From Chelativorans sp. ZYF759 (GTDB taxonomy: Bacteria > Pseudomonadota > Alphaproteobacteria > Rhizobiales > Rhizobiaceae), in the NCBI RefSeq assembly GCF_012911015.1, contig NZ_WVVV01000001.1, positions 699,304 through 763,303 on the forward strand: a stretch of DNA of 64,000 nucleotides. The letters run 5' to 3'. Under the pieces are notes generated by a model. It was not told where the DNA came from. It did not search any database and saw only the letters and a program-made list of their open reading frames with translations. Position 1 is the first letter of the stretch. Each line of letters begins with the position of its first letter. Made by a program: the position numbers and the translations under genes. This document shows, in pieces, positions 39,661 through 48,384 of the stretch.

Positions 39661-40167
39661 ATGAAGACGCTGTCCGTAGACATACGCAAGGCTGAACCGC
39701 GAGATGCGGATGGCATCGCCACCGTCCATCATCAGGCTTGGGCCGGCGCCTATTCAGGCATCATCCCGCACAAATCGCTGATAGGCATGCTTAACCGACG
39801 CGGGACCAAATGGTGGGCGAACGCGATCGGCAAGGCGGCTTCGATTCTCGTTGTGGAGATCGGTGGCGACATCGTCGGATACGCCACTCTCGGCCGCAAC
39901 CGTTCGCGCGACCTCGACCAGGGCGGCGAAATCTACGAACTTTACCTCAAGCCCGAATATCAGGGCGTCGGAATCGGCACCAGGCTGTTCAAGGCGGCGC
40001 GCGACAAGCTTTCCGCCCATGGGCTGGACGGGCTCGTTGTCTGGGCGCTCGAGGAAAACACCGGCGCCATGGCGTTTTATGCCGGAGCGGGCGGGCGCGA
40101 CGTGGCCGAGGGTGTCGAGATATTCGAGCAGAAGGCCCTCAAGAAGGTAGCCTTCGTCTGGCACTGA
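39661..40167 (+). CDS. GNAT-family N-acetyltransferase
   Basis: Transfers an acetyl group from acetyl-CoA to an amine; substrate unknown. The 168 residues contain the CoA-binding segment YQGVGIGTRLFKAARDKL (Q-x-x-G-x-G) and the later WALEENTGAMAFYAGAGG typical of RimI-like GNATs. There are 90 bases before ppa. The start follows a short A/T-rich stretch. Confidence 0.85.
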   Translation: MKTLSVDIRKAEPRDADGIATVHHQAWAGAYSGIIPHKSLIGMLNRRGTKWWANAIGKAASILVVEIGGDIVGYATLGRNRSRDLDQGGEIYELYLKPEYQGVGIGTRLFKAARDKLSAHGLDGLVVWALEENTGAMAFYAGAGGRDVAEGVEIFEQKALKKVAFVWH

Positions 40168-40257
40168 TCGGCTTGGGAGCCGTCCCTTGTGTTTGCATCT
40201 CATGCCGCGACGGGCTATCGCCTGCCGGAGATTTTCAACTGCGAGGGTAAGCGCCAA

Positions 40258-40791
40258 ATGCGCATAGACGCGATTTCGATCGGCAACAATCCGCCAGAGG
40301 ACGTCAACGTCATCATCGAGGTGCCTGTCGGCGGCCAGCCGATCAAGTACGAGATGGACAAGGAGGCGGGTACGCTCGTCGTCGATCGCTTCCTCTACAC
40401 ACCGATGACCTATCCCGGGAATTACGGCTTCGTGCCGCATACGCTCTCGGAGGACGGAGACCCGATCGATGTGCTGGTGTGCAACACGCGCCCGCTCGTC
40501 CCCGGTTGCGTCATCAATGTACGGCCGGTCGGCGTGCTCGTGATGGAAGACAATTCGGGCCAGGACGAGAAGATCGTCGCCGTTCCTTCGCCGCACCTGA
40601 CCCAGCGATATGACACGGTCAAGGACATCAGCGATCTGCCCGCGATCACCCTGAAGCAGATCGAGCATTTCTTCGAGCACTACAAGGATCTGGAGCCCGG
40701 CAAATGGGTCAAGATCGGCGATTGGCAGGATGCCTCGGCAGCACGCGCGATGATCACCGCTGCCATCGAGCGGGCCAAGAAGAAAAGTTGA
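40258..40791 (+). CDS. ppa: Inorganic pyrophosphatase (family I)
   Basis: Hydrolyses pyrophosphate to drive biosynthesis, 177 residues. The ATG at 40258 starts [20 protein letters not shown]. The metal-binding signature DGDPIDVLV is present, with upstream [12 protein letters not shown]; both are diagnostic. Cytoplasmic hexamer in the family. Convergent with the following secreted protein by 6 bases. Confidence 0.97.
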   Translation: MRIDAISIGNNPPEDVNVIIEVPVGGQPIKYEMDKEAGTLVVDRFLYTPMTYPGNYGFVPHTLSEDGDPIDVLVCNTRPLVPGCVINVRPVGVLVMEDNSGQDEKIVAVPSPHLTQRYDTVKDISDLPAITLKQIEHFFEHYKDLEPGKWVKIGDWQDASAARAMITAAIERAKKKS

Positions 40792-40797
40792 GCTGTT

Positions 40798-41397
40798 TCA
40801 CTGACCGAGCGTGAAGTCCGGCAAGGGCACTGAGCCGGACAGGACGGTCGGCTGATCGGCACCGCAGGCAAAATCGCGAGCCTGCTCGTCGGCGAGGCGG
40901 CGTGCCTGCTCGTTGGCATCCGCATTGCCCGAGGCCACCACGAAACCGGTCACGCAGCCCTGGCGCTGGTCCAGTTGCGCCACCTTGCGCACGACCAGCA
41001 CCTCGGTATCGTCGCCCGGGAACTCCGGATCGGACACGAACCAGCGGTGGATGGACGCGAACGGCACGGCCGTTTCGCCGCGCTGGTGCAGGCGCCACTC
41101 GATGGTGGGTCCGGCAAAGTTGAAGCCGACGAAACTCATGAAATCGGGAACCCGCTCGAACGCCGGCGGAAAGCCGTAGAAAACCGATTCCCGCAGGTCC
41201 GAATAGAAGACCAGCACCGGATAGCCCTTGTAGCCCGGGCAGACGAGGTCGGCCCAATCGCCTTCTCCATCATCGGCGGACCGCACGACCACACAGTCGG
41301 TCTCGGTGTCGATCTGAGTGTATTCGCTGGTGATGCCGGAGGCGAAAGCCGGCAAGGTAAGGCCGACAAAAGCGGCCAGCGCGATCGTGAGGCGCAA
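40798..41397 (-). CDS. Secreted protein of unknown function
   Basis: A 199-residue protein starting at a TTG (41397) with an AAGGAG site 8 bases upstream; a longer ATG-initiated form from 41484 adds an unlikely N-terminus. A signal peptide (LTIALAAFVGLTLPAFASG) precedes a compact domain with two or more cysteines (DCVVVRS, DLVCPGYKGYP, GCVTGFVV, DFACGAD), consistent with two disulfides. No family comes to mind. Runs opposite to the membrane protein at 41540. Confidence 0.65.
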   Translation of the reverse strand: MRLTIALAAFVGLTLPAFASGITSEYTQIDTETDCVVVRSADDGEGDWADLVCPGYKGYPVLVFYSDLRESVFYGFPPAFERVPDFMSFVGFNFAGPTIEWRLHQRGETAVPFASIHRWFVSDPEFPGDDTEVLVVRKVAQLDQRQGCVTGFVVASGNADANEQARRLADEQARDFACGADQPTVLSGSVPLPDFTLGQ

Positions 41398-41539
41398 GCG
41401 ATCTCTCCTTCCCGTTTCCGGAATGAAGGATAATACCGCGGGCAGGCGCGCGCACGCATTTTGTATTGGCGTATGGCTGGCCATCTGTCAGCGTGCAGCC
41501 CGGCTGTTTGCGGGGGCTCTCGTCGTGGTGGGAAGAAAG

Positions 41540-42967
41540 ATGCAGGTGCGCGAACGCATGATGCCCGCGCTGGTCATCGTGGCATCCGCCCTTCTGCTCC
41601 ATTCGCCAGATCAGGCATTCGCACATGCGGGCGACCGCGCCCACATCATGATCCTGCCCACGGGCTACTATCTCCTGGGCGGTGCCATTGCGGTGGCGCT
41701 GAGCTTCGTCGTGCTCGCGCTTGTTCCACCCGGCCCGCTGGAGCGTCGGATAGGGCGGCGTGCGGGCGAATTCTGGCTGCCGGCCTGGCCAAGAGTCCCC
41801 GGTTCTCTCTTTTGCCTGATGCTGGTTCTGTTCCTGATCTATGTGGGGATGGCCGGAAGCCGGGACCCCCTGTCAAATCCGCTGCCGCTGATGGTCTGGA
41901 CCGTCTTCTGGATCGGGCTGACCTTGCTGCAGGGCGTATTCGGAAATTTCTGGTGGTGGATCAATCCGCTCTACGCGCCGTGGCGGGTGGTGGCCGCGCT
42001 GCGGGGGTCGCCGGCTCCCATGATCGTTCTGCCGCAGCGTCTTGGCTACTGGCCGGCGATCGTCCTGTTTGCATGTTTCGCCTGGTTCGAACTGATCTAT
42101 CCCGCCCCAGACGATCCCGAGCGGCTTGCCCTGGTGCTGGCGGTCTATCTCGCGGCCAACATCGTTGCCACCGTGATCTTCGGCTATGAGGAATGGACCC
42201 GGCGCGGCGAATGCCTGAGCGTGTTTTTGGGCATGATCGCGCGGATGGGTGTGATCGAGGCCGCCGAGCCCGAGGCCGGAAGGCGGCGCGTGCGGCTGTG
42301 CTGGCCCGGAGCGAAAATCGCCGCCGCGGCACCGCTGCCCCTGTCCGGCGCCGCATTCCTGCTGCTGGCGCTTTCCACCGTGTCCTTCGACGGTCTTCTG
42401 CTGACCTTCTTCTGGCTGTCGACCATCGGCATCAATCCGCTCGAGTTCCCGGGACGCACGGACGTGATGGTGCCCAACACGGTCGGGCTCGTCGCGAGTT
42501 TTGCTTTGCTGTCCGGCGCGTTTTTCGCCAGCGTCTGGATTGGCGAAAGACTCGCGGGACCAAAAGTGCCGTTCGCAGAGGCAGCGGGGCGCCTGGTCTG
42601 GTCGATCATCCCGATCTCCCTCGTCTACCATTTCGCGCATTATCTCAGCGCGCTCCTGGTCGAGGGACAATATGCGCTGGCTGCGCTTTCGGACCCCCTC
42701 ATGAAAGGCTGGGACCTGTTCGGCACCGCAGGGATGCATGTGCAGGCCGGAATCGTGCTGGGCGCACAGGCCACCTGGGTGTTCTGGAACATCCAGGCGG
42801 GTGCCATCATCCTGGGTCATCTCGTGGCGATCGCGATGGCGCATGTGATCGCGTTTCAGATCCACGGCGATGCGCGCAAGGCTGCGTTGAGCCAGATCGG
42901 GCTCGCCTTGCTGATGGTCTTCTACACCGTCTTCGGCCTTTGGCTGCTCTCCTCTCCCGCGGCCTAA
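41540..42967 (+). CDS. Large multi-pass membrane protein, unknown function
   Basis: A 475-residue protein with an N-terminal signal-like helix followed by about ten further hydrophobic segments. Distinct blocks are FGNFWWWINPLYAPWRV, CWPGAKIAAAAPLPL, and SLVYHFAHYLSALLVEGQY, with several conserved-looking aromatic and His residues in membrane regions (HAGDRAHIMIL near the N-terminus). I am reminded of membrane components annotated near fenitrothion hydrolase in Burkholderia, but cannot defend a function. No partner gene is adjacent. Confidence 0.6.
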   Translation: MQVRERMMPALVIVASALLLHSPDQAFAHAGDRAHIMILPTGYYLLGGAIAVALSFVVLALVPPGPLERRIGRRAGEFWLPAWPRVPGSLFCLMLVLFLIYVGMAGSRDPLSNPLPLMVWTVFWIGLTLLQGVFGNFWWWINPLYAPWRVVAALRGSPAPMIVLPQRLGYWPAIVLFACFAWFELIYPAPDDPERLALVLAVYLAANIVATVIFGYEEWTRRGECLSVFLGMIARMGVIEAAEPEAGRRRVRLCWPGAKIAAAAPLPLSGAAFLLLALSTVSFDGLLLTFFWLSTIGINPLEFPGRTDVMVPNTVGLVASFALLSGAFFASVWIGERLAGPKVPFAEAAGRLVWSIIPISLVYHFAHYLSALLVEGQYALAALSDPLMKGWDLFGTAGMHVQAGIVLGAQATWVFWNIQAGAIILGHLVAIAMAHVIAFQIHGDARKAALSQIGLALLMVFYTVFGLWLLSSPAA

Positions 42968-43118
42968 CGACAGGCTGCCCTGACGCTGGGTCATCAACTT
43001 CTTGCCAGTGCGTCAGATTGGTGATTTAGTTTGTACACAAGCGATTTTCCCGGAGGGGATGGAGGTCCGCGAGGGGAAGAACGAAGAGCGGCACCGCCGA
43101 TCCAAAAGGGGAACCGAG

Positions 43119-44423
43119 ATGACCAGCAGCACGTCTTCAGGACCGAAGAAATCGTCGATTTCGCGCCGTTCCGCGCTCATTGGAATGGGTGCCACCGCTG
43201 CGGGACTCGCGGCTGGCCCGGGCTTCGTCAGATACGCCCAGGCGCAATCTTCCGAACCCATCAAGATCGGTTTCCAGTGCCACCGCACGGGTATCGGCGC
43301 CGCCTATGGACGCTGGTACGAGCGCACCACCATGGCCGCTGCGAACCTGATCAACGAGCGCGGTGGCATCAACGGCCGTCCGTTGGAGATCATCACCGAG
43401 GATGACGGCACCGACCCGCGTCGCGGCGCCGAGACGGTCGAGAAATTCGTCAACCAGCACAATGTCGATGTCGTCTACGGGACGCTGTTCAGCCACGTGG
43501 TGATCGGTTCGGCGCCGACGGCAGCCGAGCTCAAGGTTCCCTATTACGTCGTGTCGGAAGGTTATCACGTTCCTTCGGGCCGCATGAACCGCTGGTGCTT
43601 CCAGCCGGGCATTACCGATGTGCGCTCGCAGATGTCGGCGGTGGCGCCCTGGGTGGCCAACAATGTCGGCAAGAAGATCACCATGATCTATCCCGACTAT
43701 GCGTTCGGGCATGACCACCGCGACTATTTCCCGCCCGTATTCGAGGCGGCGGGCGGCGAGGTGATCGCGCAGATCCCGATTCCGCCGACCGAAACGTCCT
43801 TCACGCGCTACTTCCCGCAGATCCCGGCGGAAACCGACGTGATCTACCATGTGATGATCGGGCCCGCGATCCTGACCTTCGTGCGCGAGCTTGGTGAGTT
43901 CTTCGGCGGAACGGGGCCAGAACTTTTCGGCTTCATCGATTCGCTGGAAGCCATCGACGTCAACAGCCCCGGACTGGAATTCCTCGAGGGCAGCCACTTC
44001 TGGGAGGGCATGCCGCGCTATCTGCAGGAAGATACCCCGGATTACGAGCGCTTCTACCGCGATTCCGTCGGTATCGACGAGAGCGGTGCCTCGGTGAACG
44101 ATTCCAATGACGTGTCGACGGCGGCGCACATGTTCGGCTGCTGGGAAACCTTGTTCGTCATCAAGGAAGCCATGGAGGCGGCAGGCTATTCCGGGCCCGA
44201 CGACCGCGCCGCGCTGGTCGAGGCAACCGAGGCGCTGGAGCGTTTCGACGCCGGCGAGGAGCATCCCCAGGGCGACAAGATTTTCGTGCCGGAGATCCAC
44301 CAATCCTTCGGCCAGCAGAACATCTCGGTCCTGCGCGACGGGCGTCTCGATGTCATCCATCGCACCGCGATTGAAGATTCCATGTACGAGCCGGAAGCCG
44401 ACTATCGGACTCAGGAACTCTGA
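43119..44423 (+). CDS. Tat-exported ABC substrate-binding protein (urea/amide-type)
   Basis: Periplasmic binding protein of the branched-chain/urea/amide family, 434 residues. The ATG at 43119 follows GGGGAACCGAG. A twin-arginine signal SRRSALIGMGATAAGL lies around residues 15-30, unlike the Sec signal of the first cluster. The mature part has GRWYERTTMAAANLINERGG and ISVLRDGRLDVIHR. It leads the second liv-type operon, 107 bases before its permease gene. The ligand may be an amide or urea-like compound; the sequence does not settle it. Confidence 0.85.
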   Translation: MTSSTSSGPKKSSISRRSALIGMGATAAGLAAGPGFVRYAQAQSSEPIKIGFQCHRTGIGAAYGRWYERTTMAAANLINERGGINGRPLEIITEDDGTDPRRGAETVEKFVNQHNVDVVYGTLFSHVVIGSAPTAAELKVPYYVVSEGYHVPSGRMNRWCFQPGITDVRSQMSAVAPWVANNVGKKITMIYPDYAFGHDHRDYFPPVFEAAGGEVIAQIPIPPTETSFTRYFPQIPAETDVIYHVMIGPAILTFVRELGEFFGGTGPELFGFIDSLEAIDVNSPGLEFLEGSHFWEGMPRYLQEDTPDYERFYRDSVGIDESGASVNDSNDVSTAAHMFGCWETLFVIKEAMEAAGYSGPDDRAALVEATEALERFDAGEEHPQGDKIFVPEIHQSFGQQNISVLRDGRLDVIHRTAIEDSMYEPEADYRTQEL

Positions 44424-44530
44424 TACTGCGAACGCATCTGCGGGCCTCGCGGCCGCCATATGGGCGGCTGCCGGTCTGGCGCGTTTCCCCGTCGATGTCC
44501 TTCATCAATCAACACTCGGCCCGGTGCTGA

Positions 44531-45409
44531 ATGTCTTTTCCCTTCCTGCTCCTGGCCACCCTTGAAGGACTGGTGACCGCCGCCACGCTGGCCTTGATGG
44601 CCATCGGGCTTTCGCTGGTTTTCGGCGTGATGCGGGTCGTGAACGTCGCGCATGGCGAGTTCTTCATGCTTGGTGCGATCCTTGCCTGGGCGGTGACCAC
44701 GGCTGTCGGCGGCCACCCGGCGATCGGCTTCCTGGCAGCGCTGATCGTGGCGCCGCTGCTGGTGGGGGCCGCCGCGCTGGCATCCGAGCGGCTGGTGTTG
44801 CGCAAGCTGCACTACGAGCCGGAGGCGACCATCGTGGCGACGATCGGCCTTCTCTACATCATCCAGCAGGTGGCGCTGACCTTCTATGGCCCGGACGCGA
44901 GGCCCGTGGTAGCGCCCTTCACCTACCGGGTGGCGCTGCCCTGGTTCGGCTATTCGGGCTACAAGCTGGCGGTGATCGGCTTTTCGATCATTCTCCTGAT
45001 CGGCACCTGGCTGGTACTGACGCGCACCCGCGCGGGCCTCATCATGCGCGCCACGCAATATGATCGCGAAACGGCGCAGGCCTTCGGGATCCCGGTCGAC
45101 AGAGTCTATGCCTGGGTGTTCGCGCTGGGTGCGATGCTGGCGGCGGTGGCGGCGGTTCTCATCGTGCCGATCCAGCAGGCGCACTATTTGATGGGCCATG
45201 ACCCGCTGCTTCTGTCCTTCATCGTGGTCATCATCGGCGGGCTCGGATCGCTGCGCGGCACGCTGGTGGCGGCCCTGCTCATCGGCCTCAGCGACGGAAT
45301 CCTGTCGGTGTTCTATTCGCCCACGCTTGCCAAGATCGTCGCGACCTCGCTCGTGGCGCTGGTGCTGGTCTTCCGGCCCCAGGGCCTCTTCGGGAAGACA
45401 GCACGATGA
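44531..45409 (+). CDS. LivH-type ABC transporter permease (second system)
   Basis: A 292-residue inner-membrane permease. It has about eight hydrophobic segments, the family element MRVVNVAHGEFFMLGAIL near residue 37 and the cytoplasmic loop MRATQYDRETAQAFGIPVDRV. It overlaps the next gene by four bases (ATGA). The ribosome site is weak, so expression may depend on coupling from the upstream transcript. Confidence 0.92.
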   Translation: MSFPFLLLATLEGLVTAATLALMAIGLSLVFGVMRVVNVAHGEFFMLGAILAWAVTTAVGGHPAIGFLAALIVAPLLVGAAALASERLVLRKLHYEPEATIVATIGLLYIIQQVALTFYGPDARPVVAPFTYRVALPWFGYSGYKLAVIGFSIILLIGTWLVLTRTRAGLIMRATQYDRETAQAFGIPVDRVYAWVFALGAMLAAVAAVLIVPIQQAHYLMGHDPLLLSFIVVIIGGLGSLRGTLVAALLIGLSDGILSVFYSPTLAKIVATSLVALVLVFRPQGLFGKTAR

Positions 45410-46392
45410 GGGGGGCCATATCGGTGCGGATCGTCCTGCTGCATGTGGCGGTGGTGGCTGTCCTGTTCCTTCTGCAGTTCGTGCTGCCGACCTACCATCA
45501 TGGCGTGATGGCCCGCGTCATGGTGCTGGCCGTCTTCGCCATGGGCTACAATCTGCTGTTCGGCTACACGGGCCTGTTGAGCCTCGGACATGCGATGTTC
45601 TTTTGCGCGGGGCTCTATGGCGCGGGGCTGACCGTCTACCATCTCGACTGGGCGGTGGCACCGGCCTTTCTGGCGGGGCTGGCGAGCGGTCTGGCGCTAT
45701 CGGTCGGGGTGGGCGTGCTGGTGCTCAGGACAACCGGGCCGGCCTTCCTGATCGTCACCTTGATGTTCGGCCAGATCTTCTACCTGCTCACCCTGTATTT
45801 CGCCGAATATACGCGCGGCGATGACGGCATCGTCCTGTCACAGGCGATGCGCAGGCTGCAATTCGGCGACACGGTTATCGACCTGACGAACCCCGCCAAC
45901 CGCTACATGGCGGCGTGGATCCTGTTTTCGGTCGTGCTGTTCATCACGCTGGCGCTGGTGCGTGCGCCCTTCGGCCGCGTGCTGATCGCCATCCGTGAAA
46001 ACGAAGAGCGGACCCGGATGCTGGGCTACGACACCTTCGTCAGCAAACTGGCGGCGATGGTCGCCTCGGGCGTCATCTGCGCCGCGGCGGGCGCGGCCTA
46101 CGCGCTTCTCTTCGGCTATGCCGGCGCCTCATTCGCGGAGGTGCATTTCTCCATCCTGCCGCTTTTGTGGGTGCTCGTCGGCGGGGCGGCGACGGTGCTC
46201 GGCCCGATCCTCGGCACGCTTCTGATGTTCTATCTGGTCGACTACTCCAACGACATTCTCAACGCCTATTTCCAGGGCTGGAACCTGAGCTATCTCGGCG
46301 TGGTGGGCGTGGCGCTGGTGCTTCTCATCCTGTTCTTTCCGAAAGGGCTGCTGGGCTCGGTGCGGGAAAGGTGGGTCAAATGGCTGCCGTGA
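45406..46392 (+). CDS. LivM-type ABC transporter permease (second system)
   Basis: A 328-residue permease lacking the long insertion seen in the first system's LivM. YNLLFGYTGLLSLGHAMFF and the loop IAIRENEERTRMLGYD mark the family. It overlaps its livG partner by 13 bases. Together with the upstream LivH it forms the membrane channel of the second transporter. Confidence 0.92.
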   Translation: MRGAISVRIVLLHVAVVAVLFLLQFVLPTYHHGVMARVMVLAVFAMGYNLLFGYTGLLSLGHAMFFCAGLYGAGLTVYHLDWAVAPAFLAGLASGLALSVGVGVLVLRTTGPAFLIVTLMFGQIFYLLTLYFAEYTRGDDGIVLSQAMRRLQFGDTVIDLTNPANRYMAAWILFSVVLFITLALVRAPFGRVLIAIRENEERTRMLGYDTFVSKLAAMVASGVICAAAGAAYALLFGYAGASFAEVHFSILPLLWVLVGGAATVLGPILGTLLMFYLVDYSNDILNAYFQGWNLSYLGVVGVALVLLILFFPKGLLGSVRERWVKWLP

Positions 46393-47117
46393 CCCCACTT
46401 CTGGTGACGCGCGGCCTGTCGCGCCAGTTCGGCGGGCTGAAGGCCGTCGACGCGGTGGATTTCGAGCTCCAGCAGGGAGAAATCCGCGCCATCATCGGCC
46501 CCAACGGGGCGGGCAAGACAACCTTTGTCAGCCTTGTGTGCGGGCGGGTGCTGCCCTCTTCCGGTCGGGTGGAGTTCGATGGCGCCGACATCAGCCGCCT
46601 GCCGCCCCACCGGCGCACCCGGCTGGGCATCGCCTACACCTTCCAGATCACCAGCGTGTTCCTCAACCTTTCGGCCTATGACAATGTCGCGCTGGCGGCC
46701 CAGCGGCGGCATGGCGCGTCGGGTTCGGCGGGCCTCGACGCGGATGTGCGCGCCGCGCTGGCCCGGGTCGGGCTTTCGGATAGAAGCGAGGAGCTTGCCC
46801 GCAACCTCTCCTACGGCCATCAGAGGCTGCTCGAGATCGCCATGGGGCTGGCGCTGAAACCGCGGCTGTTGATCCTCGATGAGCCGACGCAGGGGCTGTC
46901 GGACGGGGAGATCGCCAATTTCGTGGCGCTGGTGCGCGAGATCGCGGCGGAGGCGACCGTGCTTCTGATCGAGCACAACATGCATGTCGTGATGGAACTG
47001 GCGCAGAAGATCACCGTGATGAATTTCGGGCGCATCCTGGCGGAGGGCACGCCGGCCGACATTCGCGCCAACACGGCCGTCCAGGACGCCTATCTGGGAA
47101 CGGGCAGCGATGGTTGA
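46380..47117 (+). CDS. LivG-type ABC transporter ATP-binding protein (second system)
   Basis: 245 residues from the ATG at 46380, which overlaps the permease gene. Walker A GPNGAGKTT, signature LSYGHQRLLEIAM, Walker B LLILDEPTQGLSD (normal DEP) and switch His in LIEHNMHV. The signature reads LSYGH instead of LSGGQ, as is common in LivG-like proteins. Ends 8 bases after the start of the following ATPase gene. Confidence 0.92.
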   Translation: MAAVTPLLVTRGLSRQFGGLKAVDAVDFELQQGEIRAIIGPNGAGKTTFVSLVCGRVLPSSGRVEFDGADISRLPPHRRTRLGIAYTFQITSVFLNLSAYDNVALAAQRRHGASGSAGLDADVRAALARVGLSDRSEELARNLSYGHQRLLEIAMGLALKPRLLILDEPTQGLSDGEIANFVALVREIAAEATVLLIEHNMHVVMELAQKITVMNFGRILAEGTPADIRANTAVQDAYLGTGSDG

Positions 47118-47829
47118 GGCCGGCACGAATGCACTCACGGTCGAGAATGTCGACGGCTTCTATGGCCAGGTCCAGGTGCTGCGCGGCCTGTCTTTCGAGT
47201 TGCGCGAGGGCGAGGTGCTCTGCCTGCTTGGGCGCAACGGGGCGGGCAAGACGACCGCGCTGAAGGCGATTATGGGGCTCGTGAAGCCGCGCGCCGGCTC
47301 GATCCGGCTGGGCGATGTGGAACTGACGGCGCTGAATGCGCACGAGGTCCCCAGGGCCGGCGTGGCCTATGTCCCGCAGGGCAGGCGCCTGTTCGCGGAG
47401 CTGACGGTGGCGGAAAACCTGGAGATAGGCCTGATGACTCGGGCCAAGGGCCGCCAGACGCGCGAAGACGTGTTGGAGCTGTTCCCGATCCTTCGCGAGC
47501 GGCTCGGCCAGATATCGGGCACGCTGTCGGGGGGCGAGCAGCAGATGCTCGCCATGGCGCGGGCGCTGTGCATCGAGCCGAAAGTGCTGCTGCTGGACGA
47601 GCCGACGGAAGGGCTGATGCCGTCGATGATCGCCCGCATCCGCGAGGTGGTGGCCGCCTTGCGGGGCCGCGGCGTGTCGACCGTCCTCGTCGAACAGCGC
47701 GTCGATGCGGTCCTGGCCGTGGCGGACCGGGTGTGTTTCATCGAGAACGGCCAGAACCGCGAAACCGTCCCGGTCGAGACGGTGCGGGCCGATCCCGATT
47801 TCGTTCACCGCTATGTCGGGGTAAGCTGA
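47110..47829 (+). CDS. LivF-type ABC transporter ATP-binding protein (second system)
   Basis: 239 residues. Walker A GRNGAGKTT, signature LSGGEQQMLAMARAL, Walker B VLLLDEPTEGLMP, switch VLVEQRVDAVL. It starts inside the preceding ATPase gene and ends the five-gene operon 43119-47829, followed by the hairpin region before ytoQ. Confidence 0.93.
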   Translation: MVEAGTNALTVENVDGFYGQVQVLRGLSFELREGEVLCLLGRNGAGKTTALKAIMGLVKPRAGSIRLGDVELTALNAHEVPRAGVAYVPQGRRLFAELTVAENLEIGLMTRAKGRQTREDVLELFPILRERLGQISGTLSGGEQQMLAMARALCIEPKVLLLDEPTEGLMPSMIARIREVVAALRGRGVSTVLVEQRVDAVLAVADRVCFIENGQNRETVPVETVRADPDFVHRYVGVS

Positions 47830-47830
47830 A

Positions 47831-47888
47831 CCTTCATGACTGCGTGTCGGACCCTACATGGGTCCGGTCAGCCGAGTCGAAATGAAGG
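47831..47888 (+). promoter_or_regulatory. Hairpin covering the ytoQ ribosome site
   Basis: Three stacked complementary blocks can fold together: CCTTCAT (47831-47837) with ATGAAGG (47882-47888), GACT (47838-47841) with AGTC (47875-47878), and CGGACCC (47848-47854) with GGGTCCG (47860-47866) around a TACAT loop. The outer right arm is the ytoQ Shine-Dalgarno (AAGGAG from 47885). It lies immediately after the livF stop. It may regulate ytoQ translation or act as a terminator-like end; there is no T-run. Confidence 0.5.
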
Positions 47889-47895
47889 AGCAATC

Positions 47896-48384
47896 ATGTC
47901 CCAGCTTTCCGTCTATCTGTCCGGCGAAATCCACTCCGACTGGCGCGAGCGCATCGTATCGGGCGCGAAAGCGGCCGGCCTCGACATCGCTTTCTCCGCA
48001 CCGGTGACAGACCACGATGCCAGCGACGATTGCGGTGTCGCGATCTTGGGCGCGGAGGCGGACAATTTCTGGAAGGACCACAAGGGCGCCAAGCTCAACG
48101 CCATTCGCACCCGCACGCTGATCGAGAAGGCCGACATCGTCGTGGTGCGGTTCGGGGCGCAATACAAGCAATGGAACGCGGCATTCGACGCCGGCTATGC
48201 GGCGGCACTCGGCAAGGCCCTCATCATCCAGCACGACCGCTCGCTGATCCACCCGTTGAAGGAGGTGGATGCCGCGGCACTGGCCGTGGCCGAGACGCCG
48301 GAGCAGGTGGTCGAACTCCTGCGCTACGTGCAGACAGGCGAGCTCGCCGGGCGGCAGGGAGAAGGGCGTCAGGCGGCCGAGTGA
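47896..48384 (+). CDS. YtoQ-family protein
   Basis: A 162-residue cytoplasmic protein starting MSQLSVYLSGEIHSDWRERI, the conserved N-terminus of the YtoQ family, with DIVVVRFGAQYKQWNAAFD near the middle. The fold is probably related to nucleoside deoxyribosyltransferases; the activity is unknown. The ATG has an AAGGAG site that the upstream hairpin can mask. Its end overlaps the lipid kinase end by 16 bases (convergent). Confidence 0.85.
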   Translation: MSQLSVYLSGEIHSDWRERIVSGAKAAGLDIAFSAPVTDHDASDDCGVAILGAEADNFWKDHKGAKLNAIRTRTLIEKADIVVVRFGAQYKQWNAAFDAGYAAALGKALIIQHDRSLIHPLKEVDAAALAVAETPEQVVELLRYVQTGELAGRQGEGRQAAE

